Below, piece after piece: positions 51,762-60,403 of a stretch of DNA of 64,000 nucleotides. Position 1 is the first letter of the stretch; every line of letters begins with the position of its first letter. A program made the translations under genes and the position numbers. This DNA is from DATKNA01 sp963786765 (GTDB lineage: Bacteria; Actinomycetota; Actinomycetes; Actinomycetales; Kineosporiaceae): positions 62,001 to 126,000 of the forward strand of contig CAWBAJ010000025.1 in the NCBI GenBank assembly GCA_963786765.1. The letters run 5' to 3'. The notes under the pieces were generated by a model, which was not told the origin of the DNA, did no database searches, and worked only from the letters and a program-made list of their open reading frames with translations.

Positions 51762-52751
51762 ATGACGCTGCGCTGGGGAGTGGTGGGTACCGGGAAGATC
51801 GCGGCGGACTTCGTGCGGGACGTCGGATCCCTGCCCGACGCGCGGATCGTCGCCGTGGGCTCCCGGTCGCAGGAGTCTGCGGACCGGTTCGGGGACTCGC
51901 ACGGCGTCCCGCGGCGGCACGCCGGCTACCAAGAGCTCGTCGAGGACACGGACGTGGACGCCGTCTACGTCGCCACCCCGCACCCGCTGCACGCCGAGAA
52001 CGCCCTCGCCGCGATCGCGGCGGGCAAGCACGTGCTCGTGGAGAAGCCGTTCACGATGGACGCCGCGCAGGCGGCGTCCGTCGTGGCGGCCGCCCGCGCC
52101 GCCGGCGTGTTCTGCATGGAGGCGATGTGGACGCGCTTCCTCCCGCACACCGCGCGCATCCGGCAGCTCGTCGCCGACGGCGCGGTCGGCGAGGTGCGCA
52201 CCGTCTCCGCCGACCTGGGCATGAACTTCCCGCCGGACCCGACGCACCGGCTCTACGCGCCCGAGCTGGGCGGCGGTGCCCTGCTCGACCTCGGGATCTA
52301 CCCGGTGTCGTGGGTGTTCATGGTGCTCGGGACGCCGACCTCCGTGACGGCGGTCGCCGACCCCACGTTCACCGGCGTCGACGGACAGACCAGCGTGGTG
52401 CTGCGCTACCCGGACGGCGTCCACGGCATCGCCACCTGCACCCTGTGGGCGTGGACCCCGCAGCGGGCGTGGATCGCGGGCACCGAGGGCCTCATCGACG
52501 TCCAGGGCAGCTTCTACGCCCCCACGTCCTTCACCCTGCGCCGTGGCCGTTCGGGCGAGCCCGAGCAGTTCGAGCCCTCCGACACGCTCGAGGGCGAGGG
52601 CAAGGGCATGCGGTACGAGGCCGCCGAGGTCGCCCGGTGCGTGGGCGAGGGGCTGCTGGAGAGCCCGGGAATGCCCCTGGACGAGACGGTCGAGATCATG
52701 CGGACGTTCGACGAGATCCGCCGGCAGACCGGCGTGCCCGCGGCAACCTGA
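51762..52751 (+). CDS. Gfo/Idh/MocA-family oxidoreductase
   Basis: A 329-aa NAD(P)-dependent enzyme, intact. Rossmann motif RWGVVGTGKIAADFVRDV (GxGxxA), VDAVYVATPHPLHAENALAAIAAGKHVLVEKPFTMD with the catalytic-region EKP, and MEAMWTRFLPHTARIRQL, LLDLGIYPVSW for the substrate domain. Resembles dimeric dihydrodiol/sugar dehydrogenases. The second member of this family in the window (the other at 667-1782 is more divergent). Substrate unknown. Confidence 0.92.
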   Translation: MTLRWGVVGTGKIAADFVRDVGSLPDARIVAVGSRSQESADRFGDSHGVPRRHAGYQELVEDTDVDAVYVATPHPLHAENALAAIAAGKHVLVEKPFTMDAAQAASVVAAARAAGVFCMEAMWTRFLPHTARIRQLVADGAVGEVRTVSADLGMNFPPDPTHRLYAPELGGGALLDLGIYPVSWVFMVLGTPTSVTAVADPTFTGVDGQTSVVLRYPDGVHGIATCTLWAWTPQRAWIAGTEGLIDVQGSFYAPTSFTLRRGRSGEPEQFEPSDTLEGEGKGMRYEAAEVARCVGEGLLESPGMPLDETVEIMRTFDEIRRQTGVPAAT

Positions 52752-52775
52752 CGCAGCGCCCGACTCGGGCCTGGC

Positions 52776-54022
52776 TCACGCCGTCCGCGGCAGCTGCTTC
52801 AGCAGGCCCAGGGCGATCCGCGGCGTCAGGGGCCCCTCGGCGAGGCCGAGCTCGGTGAGGTCGTCGAACACCCGCTGGTCGTGCTGCGCCGCGGCGAGGG
52901 CCGCCCCGACCAGCCGGCGTCCGCGGCCCTCGCGCCGGCCGCTCCCGGCGGCGACGCCGCCTGACCGGGCGCGGGTCGCCCGGGCGAGCAGGGTCATGTG
53001 GCGCTGGTGCCGGCCGAAGCGATCCCGCAGCGCCGCCCGGTAGCGGCGCCCGGCGTCCTCGGGACGGCCGGCGCGCAGGGCCGCGGCCGCGGCCAGGCCT
53101 GCCAGCGCACCGCTGAGCACCGCCGCATGGATCCCCTCCCCCGTCAGGGGGTTGACCAGGCCGAGCGCGTCCCCCGCGAGGAGCACCCGGCCGTCCGGCT
53201 GGTGCCAACGCCCCGTCGACAGCGGCAGGTGGTGGCCCTTCCAGTCGGCGGCGCCCTCCGCGGCGCCCGGCAACAGGGCCTCGAGCCGGGCGAGCAGGCG
53301 CGCGCGGCTGGGCGCCGCGGCCGTCGGCGTCAAGGATCTCGCCGTACCCCACGTTCGCGCTCCCGTCGCCGACCGGGAACGACCACGCGTACGCCGGCCA
53401 TGACCCGAGCGGGTCGAAGGCGATCACCTGCGCGTGCGCCAGCCGCGGCGTAACCGGCGCATATCCGCGCAGGGCGATCGCGGTCGCGCCACCGCCCGCC
53501 GGGCCGAGCGCGGCGCGGACGGCGGAGTGGGCGCCGTCCGCCCCCACCACCACCTGGGCCCGGACGCCGGCCACGACGGGCTCACCGGGAACGGAAGGGT
53601 CCCCGCCCTCGGGCACCGTGATCGACCGCACGCGCCGGCGCAGCAGCGTCGCGCCGCGCGCGACGGCCGCGTCGACGAGCCGGGCGTCGAGGACCCGGCG
53701 GGGCACCACCCGGTTCGGGCGGGCGGTCCGCCCCGCCAGCCACGGACCGCCGGGATATCCGAGCTCGAGCCGGTCGACCGTCGGCCAGTCGTCGAGCAGG
53801 CCGCGCACTCCGAGGCGGGCCAGCACGTCGAGGACCTGCGGCGCGACGCCGTCCCCGCACGACTTGTCCCTGGGGAACTCTGCGCGGTCGACAAGCACGA
53901 CCCGGGCACCGGGGCGCGCCGCGAGAACGGCGAGGGCCGCAGCGGCGCCGGCCGGGCCTGCGCCGACGACGGCGACGTCGGCGTCGTGGTCGACCCGGCG
54001 GCTCGGGTCGTCGGTAGGGCAT
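52776..54022 (-). pseudogene. Geranylgeranyl-reductase-family FAD flavoprotein, two frame shifts
   Basis: ATG 54022; with one C fewer in the CCC at 54017-54019 the start reads MPTDDPSRRVDHDADVAVVG and continues into the FAD dinucleotide motif VAVVGAGPAGAAAALAVLA, then VVLVDRAEFPRDKSCGDGVAP (the DKxCGD motif of the family), VVVGADGAHSAVRAAL and VIAFDPLGSWPAYAWSFPV with NVGYGEILDA. Near 53335 the frame shifts again and ends with GRVLLAGDALGLVNPLTGEGIHAAV, the second FAD-binding block. Enzymes of this family reduce isoprenoid double bonds in menaquinone or lipids. Confidence 0.82.
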
Positions 54023-54079
54023 CTGCCCAGGATGACGGCCGGGTTTCAGCGGCCGCTGCGCGCCGGGTACCGCCGGGTC

Positions 54080-54277
54080 ATGCAGATTCCCAAGAGCCAG
54101 GTCGTGGACTTCCTCAACTCGCACGGGCAGGCCGACAAGGCCCAGCTCGTCGAGCAGCACCTGCCCGACACCATCGACACCGACCAGCATGCCCATCAGC
54201 TGCAGCAGCACGGTGTCGACGTCAGCCAGATCGCGCAGGGTGGCCTCGGCGACATCGGCGGCAAGCTCGGGCTCTGA
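54080..54277 (+). CDS. Small conserved hypothetical protein
   Basis: A 65-aa soluble protein: MQIPKSQVVDFLNSHGQADKA, then AQLVEQHLPDTIDTDQHAHQ and a Gly-rich end. Short proteins with this I-P-K-x-Q-(V/I) opening and a DTDQH segment are widespread in Actinomycetia and unassigned. It lies between the divergent flavoprotein and Sua5. Confidence 0.7.
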   Translation: MQIPKSQVVDFLNSHGQADKAQLVEQHLPDTIDTDQHAHQLQQHGVDVSQIAQGGLGDIGGKLGL

Positions 54278-54326
54278 GCCGCTATCCCGGCGCCCACCGC
54301 GGGGGCGGGTGCGCCAGACTGCTGGC

Positions 54327-55526
54327 GTGCCCGCCCTCGTCGCGTCCACCCGGGACGTCGACCGCGCCGTGGCCGCCCTGCGCGCCGGCGGCCTGGTCGG
54401 GCTGCCCACGGAGACGGTGTACGGGCTGGGCGCCGACGCGGAGAATCCGGCGGCCGTTGCGCGGGTGTACGCGGCGAAGGGCCGGCCGGCGGACCACCCG
54501 CTGATCGTCCACGTGCGCGATCCGGCGCGCTCGGACGGCTGGGTCGCCGACATGCCCGGCTACGCGCTGCGGCTCGCCCGTGCCCTGTGGCCGGGGCCGC
54601 TGACGCTGGTCGTGCCCCGCGGTCCGCGCGCCGGGGACCACGTCACCGGCGGGCAGGACACCGTCGGGCTGCGCGCACCGGATCACCCCGTCGCGCAGGC
54701 CGTGCTCGCCGGCTTCGGCGGCGGAGTCGCCGCCCCAAGCGCCAACCGGTTCGGCCGGGTGAGCCCGACCACGCCCGCCCACGTGCTCGAGGAACTCGGC
54801 CCCGCGCTCGTCGAGGGCCTGGACGTCGTGCTCGACGGCGGCCCGAGCCGGGTGGGCCTCGAGTCCACCATCCTCGACTGCACCGGGGAGCGCCCGGTCG
54901 TGCTCCGGCCGGGCGCGATCGGGCCTGCGCAGGTGGCCGACGCCGGCGGCGTCGAGGTGACGCAGTCGCCAGCGCGCCCGACCCCGATCCGCGCCCCCGG
55001 CACCCTGCCCGCGCACTATGCGCCCGCCGCGGCCGTCACCGTCGCGTCCGACGCCGGGGAGGCGGCTGTCCTGCTCGCTGCCGGCGTCCGGGACGACCGG
55101 GCCGCCGGCCGCCCCCCGGCCGGGCTGCTCGGCCCCCGCCGGGGTCCCCACCCCGGACGGGGTGGTGCGGCTCGCCGCTCCGGACGAGACACCGCGTACG
55201 CGCACGCGTTGTACCGCGCGCTGCGGGAGGCGGACGCGCTCGGGCTCGCCCGCGTCGTGGTGGTCCCGCCGGCAGGGCCTGGCCCGCTCGCAGCCGCGAT
55301 CGCAGACCGGTTGCGGCGCGCGGCTGCGGGGGCGGGCAGCGGCGAGGCGCCAACGCCGGCATGGCTTGACGCGGGGGTACCGTGCCGCCGAGTGTTTGTC
55401 CGTCATACGGAGCGTCAGGGGGGACGCGGCGGGGCGTCAGCGTGCCCGCATCCGAAGGGCGGGCCCGGCGGATATCGCACGGGCCGGCCCCGGTCTGAGG
55501 GAGGAGGACGGTGGCGTAACGCGTGA
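54327..55526 (+). CDS. L-threonylcarbamoyladenylate synthase (Sua5)
   Basis: Makes threonylcarbamoyl-AMP for the t6A37 tRNA modification. GTG 54327. The YrdC domain holds GGLVGLPTETVYGLGADA, RVYAAKGRPADHPLIVHV (KxR) and GGGVAAPSANRFGRVSPTT (SxN), and LESTILDCTGERPVVLRPGAI; the C-terminal Sua5 domain starts TLPAHYAPAAAVTVA. Between 55125 and 55190 the text changes to Arg/Gly-rich nonsense; the neighbouring frame reads APAGVPTPDGVVRLAAPDE, so two compensating one-base shifts are likely. The true end may be near 55369 rather than 55526, as the last residues do not look like the family. Confidence 0.85.
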   Translation: MPALVASTRDVDRAVAALRAGGLVGLPTETVYGLGADAENPAAVARVYAAKGRPADHPLIVHVRDPARSDGWVADMPGYALRLARALWPGPLTLVVPRGPRAGDHVTGGQDTVGLRAPDHPVAQAVLAGFGGGVAAPSANRFGRVSPTTPAHVLEELGPALVEGLDVVLDGGPSRVGLESTILDCTGERPVVLRPGAIGPAQVADAGGVEVTQSPARPTPIRAPGTLPAHYAPAAAVTVASDAGEAAVLLAAGVRDDRAAGRPPAGLLGPRRGPHPGRGGAARRSGRDTAYAHALYRALREADALGLARVVVVPPAGPGPLAAAIADRLRRAAAGAGSGEAPTPAWLDAGVPCRRVFVRHTERQGGRGGASACPHPKGGPGGYRTGRPRSEGGGRWRNA

Positions 55527-56807
55527 GCCCGGTCGCGATCCCCGCGCCGGTCGCCGAGCTCGTCGAGGCCTGGAACGAGCGCTCCGCCGACCGTTTCGCC
55601 GCCGCGCTGGCCCACGACGCCCGGATCGACGTGCCGCCGCTGCACCTCGAGCTGCACGGGCGCGACGAGGCATGGGACGGCGTCGCCCGCCTGTTCGGCG
55701 CGTTCGGCGCCTTGCGCTACACGTCGCGGCACCGGTACCTCACCCCGGACGGCGTCACCGACGAGGTCCTGCTCGAGGGCCTGCAGACCCGTGAGTTCCT
55801 CGGGGTGCCGCCGACCGGCCGGCCCGGGCGCCGTCGCGGCGCGGGTGATGATGCGGCACGACGGCCGCCAGATCACGTCGCTGACGATCTGGCCGGACGT
55901 CGCCGCGCTCCGCGAGCTCTCGGCCGGGATGGCCCGCCGGATCGACCTGCGGTCGACGGACCCGGCGGCGCCCGTCGTGGCCGCTCTGCGTGCCACCATC
56001 CCCGCGACCGAGGGGAAGCTGAGCGTCGGCCAGGAGCGGCAGCAGGCCGGGATGCTGACGCCGGAGGACGCGACCTTGCTGCCGGGCGCCCCGCCCGCGC
56101 CGGAGACCGTCCTCCGGACCGCCGCGAGCGCCAAGGCAAAAGGCAAGGGCAAGGGCAAGGACGGCAAGGGGAAGGACAAGGCCGCGCCGAAGGCGCCGCT
56201 GCCGCGGTCGGTGCGGCGGCTGCGCGGGATCGCCGCCGGCGTCCTCATGCTCGGGCTGGCGGCCGCCCTGGCGGGGTACGTCGTCGCAAGGCGTGAAGGG
56301 AGCCAAGCCGGACGTCAGATCCGCCGGAGCGTCGGCGCGGCCCACCGCGTCGCCGACGGCGAAGGGGTCACGGGGCGCGGGGTCCTCGTCCACGACGCCG
56401 TGCCGTCTCGCGCCCCGAGCCGACTGCGACCTTCAACCCCAGGACGAACACCTACACCTTCACGAACAGGATCCTGTTCGAGATCAACAGCAGTGCCCTT
56501 CGTCCGGGGGCCCGCAAGGCCTTGGAGGGCGTGGTCGCCGCACTCAAGGGACAGAAGCGGTACGGCAACGTCGTTGTGACCGGCTACACCGATGACACGG
56601 GTGGCACTGCGACGAACATGCGACTGTCGCTGTCCAGAGCCGCAGGTCGTGAAGACGTTCCTGACGCCGCTGCTGCCGGCTGAGCACTTCACCGTGCAGG
56701 CGTACGGCAGGGGTGAGACGAACTTCGCGGTGCCGAACACGACCGAGGCGAACCGGGAGCAGAACCGGCGGGTGCAGATCGTCGTCCCCAAGCTGCCGAA
56801 CTCCTGA
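55523..56807 (+). pseudogene. SnoaL-like / membrane / OmpA-domain protein, several frame shifts
   Basis: GTG 55523 begins a SnoaL/NTF2-like domain (VAELVEAWNERSADRFAAAL, LTPDGVTDEVLLEGLQ); near 55820 the frame shifts to VMMRHDGRQITSLTIWPDV and later a Lys/Gly stretch (KGKGKGKDGKGKDK), then a membrane helix GIAAGVLMLGLAAALAGYVVA. After further shifts near 56290, 56430 and 56637 an OmpA-like domain follows: TNRILFEINSSALRPGARKAL, VVTGYTDDTGGTATNMRLSL, ANREQNRRVQIVVPKLPNS, with the peptidoglycan-binding TD..G and NRRV elements. It would link a cytosolic ligand-binding domain to the wall. Confidence 0.6.
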
Positions 56808-56817
56808 GGAGGCGGCT

Positions 56818-57246
56818 TCAGGCGCCGGGGTCCGAGCGGCGCAGGCGCTTCACCTCGGAGCGGTGCCGCTTGTCCTCCAGACGGCGACGGCGGGCGCCCG
56901 CACTGGGCCGTGTCGGCCGGCGGGCGGAAGGCGGCGGCGCGAGGGCGGCGCGGACGATCGCCGCGAGACGCAGCCGAGCCGCCTCCCGGTTCCGGAGCTG
57001 GGAGCGGTGCTCGGACGCGACGACGACGAGCGCGTCGCCGACGAGCCTGCGGGAGAGCGCGTCGCGCAGCCGCTCCAGCGCCGACGGTGACAGCACGGCG
57101 GACGTCCCGAGAGCCCAGGTGAGCTCGACCCGGCTGTCCGTCGTGTTCACGCCCTGCCCGCCGGGGCCGCTGGACCGCGAGAACCGCCAGCGGAGCTCAG
57201 CCGCGGGGATGACGAGCGCCGGCGTCACGACGAGGTCGGCGTCCAT
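56818..57246 (-). CDS. arfB: Alternative ribosome-rescue factor ArfB (class I RF-like)
   Basis: A 142-aa peptidyl-tRNA hydrolase that rescues stalled ribosomes. ATG 57246. RF-type GGQ motif in WRFSRSSGPGGQGVNTTDSR near residues 18-37, followed by VELTWAL, and a long basic C-terminal tail (RRRRLEDKRHRSEVKRLRRSD) which in ArfB enters the mRNA channel. Length fits ArfB rather than a full release factor. Confidence 0.93.
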   Translation of the reverse strand: MDADLVVTPALVIPAAELRWRFSRSSGPGGQGVNTTDSRVELTWALGTSAVLSPSALERLRDALSRRLVGDALVVVASEHRSQLRNREAARLRLAAIVRAALAPPPSARRPTRPSAGARRRRLEDKRHRSEVKRLRRSDPGA

Positions 57247-57332
57247 GCCCTCAGGATGCCCTGCCTGTGCATCCTGAGGACGACAGCGGCTAGCGTGGGC
57301 AGCCCTCTGGTCGGGACGTGGAGCCGTGGGGG

Positions 57333-57479
57333 TGCCGGTGCGCGGGAAAGGTGTTCCTCGAGTGCGGCAACATGCGCAACCCGCAGGACGGCGCGCGGCT
57401 CGCCGACCCCGCCTGGCGCGGGCGCGCGGCGGCCGCGCTGGTCGAGGGACTTCAGCGGTACCTGGCGGAGACCGGCTGA
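57333..57479 (+). pseudogene. 3' remnant of an N-acetylmuramoyl-L-alanine amidase
   Basis: Only the end of an Amidase_3 domain is left: AGKVFLECGNMRNPQDGARL, then RGRAAAALVEGLQRYLAETG and TGA at 57477-57479. The glutamate of the metal site (usually E in VELGNM) is retained as the Glu of FLECGN, but the rest of the enzyme is missing upstream, where arfB and its promoter lie. It sits in the 362-base gap 57247-57608, which otherwise holds only the repeat below. Confidence 0.6.
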
Positions 57480-57523
57480 CGACCCCGCTCCCGGCTCCCC
57501 CGCTCCCCCGCCCCGCTCCCCTG

Positions 57524-57570
57524 CGGCGATCAAGGAAAAGTTTGGGATCAAGGAAAAGTTGGGGATCTTG
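57524..57570. repeat. 18-bp-period intergenic repeat, copy 2 (inverted)
   Basis: Read on the minus strand: CAAGATCCCCAACTTTTC, CTTGATCCCAAACTTTTC, CTTGATCGCCG. It is the reverse complement of the arrangement at 3025-3072 with the same end unit, 39 bases before the lipase gene start. Confidence 0.85.
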
Positions 57571-57608
57571 CAAGCCCGCCCCGGACTCCGAACCGCACAC
57601 GTGCGTGA

Positions 57609-58439
57609 ATGGACGGTGTGAGCCCGCGCCGCCGTCTCGTGGCCCTGCTCGCAGCCGTCGTGCTCGTGCTCGTGCTCGGCGCGGTCGCCGTCCGAGCGGC
57701 CACCAGCGGGGGCCCTGCCCGGGCGGCCGCTCTCCCCGCCCCAGCTCGCCAGCTGCCGGGTCCGGTGCTGCTGCTGCCCGGGTACGGCGGAAGCACGGCC
57801 TCGCTGGAGCGATTGGCGGCGACACTGCGGGCGCGGACCGGGCGGGATGTTCGTGTCGTCAGTGCCGTCGGGGACGGCACCGGCGACCTCACCGCCCAGG
57901 CGAAGGCCCTGGCGAGCACTGTGGACACGTTGATCCGGAAGGGCGCGCCGTCCGTCGACGTCGTCGGGTACTCGGCCGGCGGCGTCGTCGCCCGGCTCTG
58001 GGCCGCGAAGTTCGGCGGCGCGACCCAGGCCCGGCGCGTGATCACCCTGGGGTCGCCGCACCAGGGCACCGAGGTCGCCCAGCTCGCCTCGGAGCTGGCG
58101 CCGGATCGCTGCCCGACCGCCTGCCAGCAGCTCGCGCCCGACAGCGACCTGCTGCGTGAGCTCCCGCAGGGCGCCGTCCCGGGCCCCACTTGGGTGAGCC
58201 TGTGGACGGACCGCGACGACGTCGTGAGCCCGCCCAGCTCGGGCCGGCTGCAGGGGGCGGTCGACGTCCAGCTGCAGAGGGTCTGCCCGGACGACCAGGT
58301 TCGGCACTCCGGGCTGCCCGACGACCCGTTGGTGGCGGGGATCATCGCGCGCGCCCTCGGTTCCACGCCGCTGACGAGGGCGCCCGGCTCGGCGGAGTGC
58401 GCGACGCTCAGGCGGGCCGGCCAAGCTGCCCTGGGGTGA
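57609..58439 (+). CDS. Secreted or membrane-anchored lipase-like alpha/beta-hydrolase
   Basis: A 276-aa protein. N-terminal signal/anchor helix RRRLVALLAAVVLVLVLGAVAVRA, mature region with PVLLLPGYGGSTASLERLA, nucleophile elbow VDVVGYSAGGVVARLWA (Ser about 118), VITLGSPHQGTEVAQLA and a late DQVRHSGL segment with the His. Typical of triacylglycerol lipase/esterase LipA-like actinobacterial enzymes. It is bracketed by two copies of the 18-bp-period repeat. Substrate unknown. Confidence 0.88.
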   Translation: MDGVSPRRRLVALLAAVVLVLVLGAVAVRAATSGGPARAAALPAPARQLPGPVLLLPGYGGSTASLERLAATLRARTGRDVRVVSAVGDGTGDLTAQAKALASTVDTLIRKGAPSVDVVGYSAGGVVARLWAAKFGGATQARRVITLGSPHQGTEVAQLASELAPDRCPTACQQLAPDSDLLRELPQGAVPGPTWVSLWTDRDDVVSPPSSGRLQGAVDVQLQRVCPDDQVRHSGLPDDPLVAGIIARALGSTPLTRAPGSAECATLRRAGQAALG

Positions 58440-58450
58440 TGCGCAACTTC

Positions 58451-58500
58451 CTTGATCCCGACAAGTTCCTTGATCCCTAAAACTTCCTTGATCGCCGCGG
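58451..58500. repeat. 18-bp-period intergenic repeat, copy 3
   Basis: CTTGATCCCGACAAGTTC, CTTGATCCCTAAAACTTC, then CTTGATCGCCGCGG. It starts 12 bases after the lipase stop and lies in the gap to the convergent permease gene. The units diverge more than in copies 1 and 2. Confidence 0.85.
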
Positions 58501-58521
58501 GTGGGGTGGGGTGGGGTGGCG

Positions 58522-59337
58522 TCAGCTCGTGATGTCGCGGGTGGCGAAGTTGGCCCACGCCGCACCGAGCAGCACGACGATGTAGACGCCCTGCACGGCG
58601 ACGCCGCGCTGCAGGTCGTGCCAGAGGATCGGGTTCCGGAAGAGGTCCACCCAGGCCAGCCAGTACCGGGTGGGCAGCCAGTCCCGCACGCTGCCCGCCG
58701 CGTCCAGCGTCACGAGCACCGTGCTGCCGACGAGCACCGCGAGCCCGCCGAGCGCCGCGCCCAGCGACGAGTCGGTGAACGTCGACAGGAACAGCGAGAC
58801 CGCCGCGACGCCGAGCATGGACCAGCCGATGTAGAGCACCATCAGCACGGTCCGCTCCAGCAGCTCCGTGGTCGTGAGCGGCGTCCCCGACACCGTCGAG
58901 GTCGCGAACGACAGAGAGCTCGTGCCGAACAGGCGGACGCCCACCACATACCCGGTGACCGCCACGGCCACGACCGCCACCAGGGTGTACACGATCACCG
59001 CGGCGAGCTTCGCGACGAGGAGCCGGGTGCGGCCGACCGCGCGAGCGAGCAGGTAGCGCAGCGTCCCCGTGCTGGCCTCACCCGCGATCGAGTCGCCGGC
59101 GACGACGGCCACGGACACCGGCAGGAAGATCGGCAGCACGATGCCCAGCGCCGCGGCAGGGTACAGCTGCCCGTTCGAGAGCACCGCCGACAGGAACGCG
59201 GGCCCCTCCCCGGGCCGCGGGGCGATCCCCGACAGGGCCAGGAAGACCGCGACGACGGTCGGCAGCAGGCAGAGCAGAGCGACCGACACCCACGTGCGGG
59301 GGCGCCGGACCAGCTTGCGGATCTCGACGGCGATCAC
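58522..59337 (-). CDS. ABC-2-type transporter permease
   Basis: A 271-aa protein with six helices: VSVALLCLLPTVVAVFLAL, PVSVAVVAGDSIAGEASTGTLRYLLARAVGRT (the conserved permease loop), LAAVIVYTLVAVVAVAVTGYVVG, TVLMVLYIGWSMLGVAAVSLFLS, AALGGLAVLVGSTVLVTL and YIVVLLGAAWANF. The ATG overlaps the stop of the preceding ATPase gene (ATGA); operon with the ATPase and the LolA-like gene. Confidence 0.9.
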   Translation of the reverse strand: MIAVEIRKLVRRPRTWVSVALLCLLPTVVAVFLALSGIAPRPGEGPAFLSAVLSNGQLYPAAALGIVLPIFLPVSVAVVAGDSIAGEASTGTLRYLLARAVGRTRLLVAKLAAVIVYTLVAVVAVAVTGYVVGVRLFGTSSLSFATSTVSGTPLTTTELLERTVLMVLYIGWSMLGVAAVSLFLSTFTDSSLGAALGGLAVLVGSTVLVTLDAAGSVRDWLPTRYWLAWVDLFRNPILWHDLQRGVAVQGVYIVVLLGAAWANFATRDITS

Positions 59338-60403
59338 GGCTCGCCCACCCTGCCCCTGGGCTCGAACAGCGAGCGGGTCTCCGCCTCGGGCACGGAGTCG
59401 TCGGGGTCGGCGCGGCCACCGAGGTCGGCGGGGTCGGCGGGGTCGCGACGCGACCGGCGCCGTCGACGCGGTCCGACCCCGGTCCGGTCAGGCCCAGGAC
59501 GACGTCCTCGAGCGTGCGGCGTTCCGCGACCGCCTCGTGGACGGCGACGCCCGCCCCCACGAGCCGGCGGGTGACCTCCGCCACCGGCAGCACGCGCACG
59601 GCCAGCGTCGAGCCGTCGGCCGACTCGACGTACCCGTCGAGGACCGTCTTCGCGGCCCGCGGGTCCTCGACCTGCACCAGCACGCGACCGGTGGGCTGTC
59701 GCAGGTCGGCCAGCTCCTCCTGCGCGACGAGCCGGCCGCGGTCCATGATCCCGACACGGGTGCACAGGGCCTCGACCTCGGACAGGACGTGGCTGGACAG
59801 GAAGACCGTCGTGCCGTTCTCGTTGAGCCGCACGAACAGGTCCCGCATCTCGATGATCCCCTGCGGGTCGAGGCCGTTCGTCGGCTCGTCGAGCACGAGC
59901 AGCCGCGGCTGCCGCAGCAGCGCACCGGCGATGCCGAGCCGCTGCCGCATGCCGAGGGAGTACGCCTTGACCGGGCGCCTGCCGACCGCGGCGAGGCCGA
60001 CGATCTCCAGCGCCTCCCGGATCCGGCGCCGCCGGTCCCGGCCGGCGGTGAACATGCCCGGACCGCCCGGGTACGGCGCGGCGGCGTCCATGAGCGAGAG
60101 GTTCGCCGCCGCGGACAGGTGCGGGTACGCCGCCGGTCCCTCGACGAGCGCGCCGACGTCCGGGAGGACCGAGCGCAGCTCCCGCGGCATCGGCCGGCCC
60201 AGCACCTCGATGGAGCCGCTGGTGGCGTAGACAAGGCCGAGCAGCATCCGCACCGTCGTCGTCTTGCCGGACCCGTTCGGGCCGAGGAACCCGTACCGGT
60301 CGCCGGCGCGCACCTCGAGGTCGACGTCGTCGACCGCCGTCACCCGGCGGTATCGCTTCGTCAGCCCATGCGTGAGGATCACCAGGTCATTTCCACCGGT
60401 CAC
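59334..60403 (-). pseudogene. ABC transporter ATPase, frame shift near 59440
   Basis: ATG 60403. MTGGNDLVILTHGLTKRYRR, Walker A FLGPNGSGKTTTVRMLLGL, signature SLGMRQRLGIAGALL, Walker B LLVLDEPTNGLDPQG, H-loop SSHVLSEVEALC; DrrA/BcrA-like exporter ATPase. The core 320 residues are intact; in the last 30 a shift near 59440 moves to a frame that reads ADPDDSVPEAETRSLFEPRG and stops at 59334, overlapping the permease ATG. Only the disordered tail is hit, so the product may well work. Confidence 0.85.
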
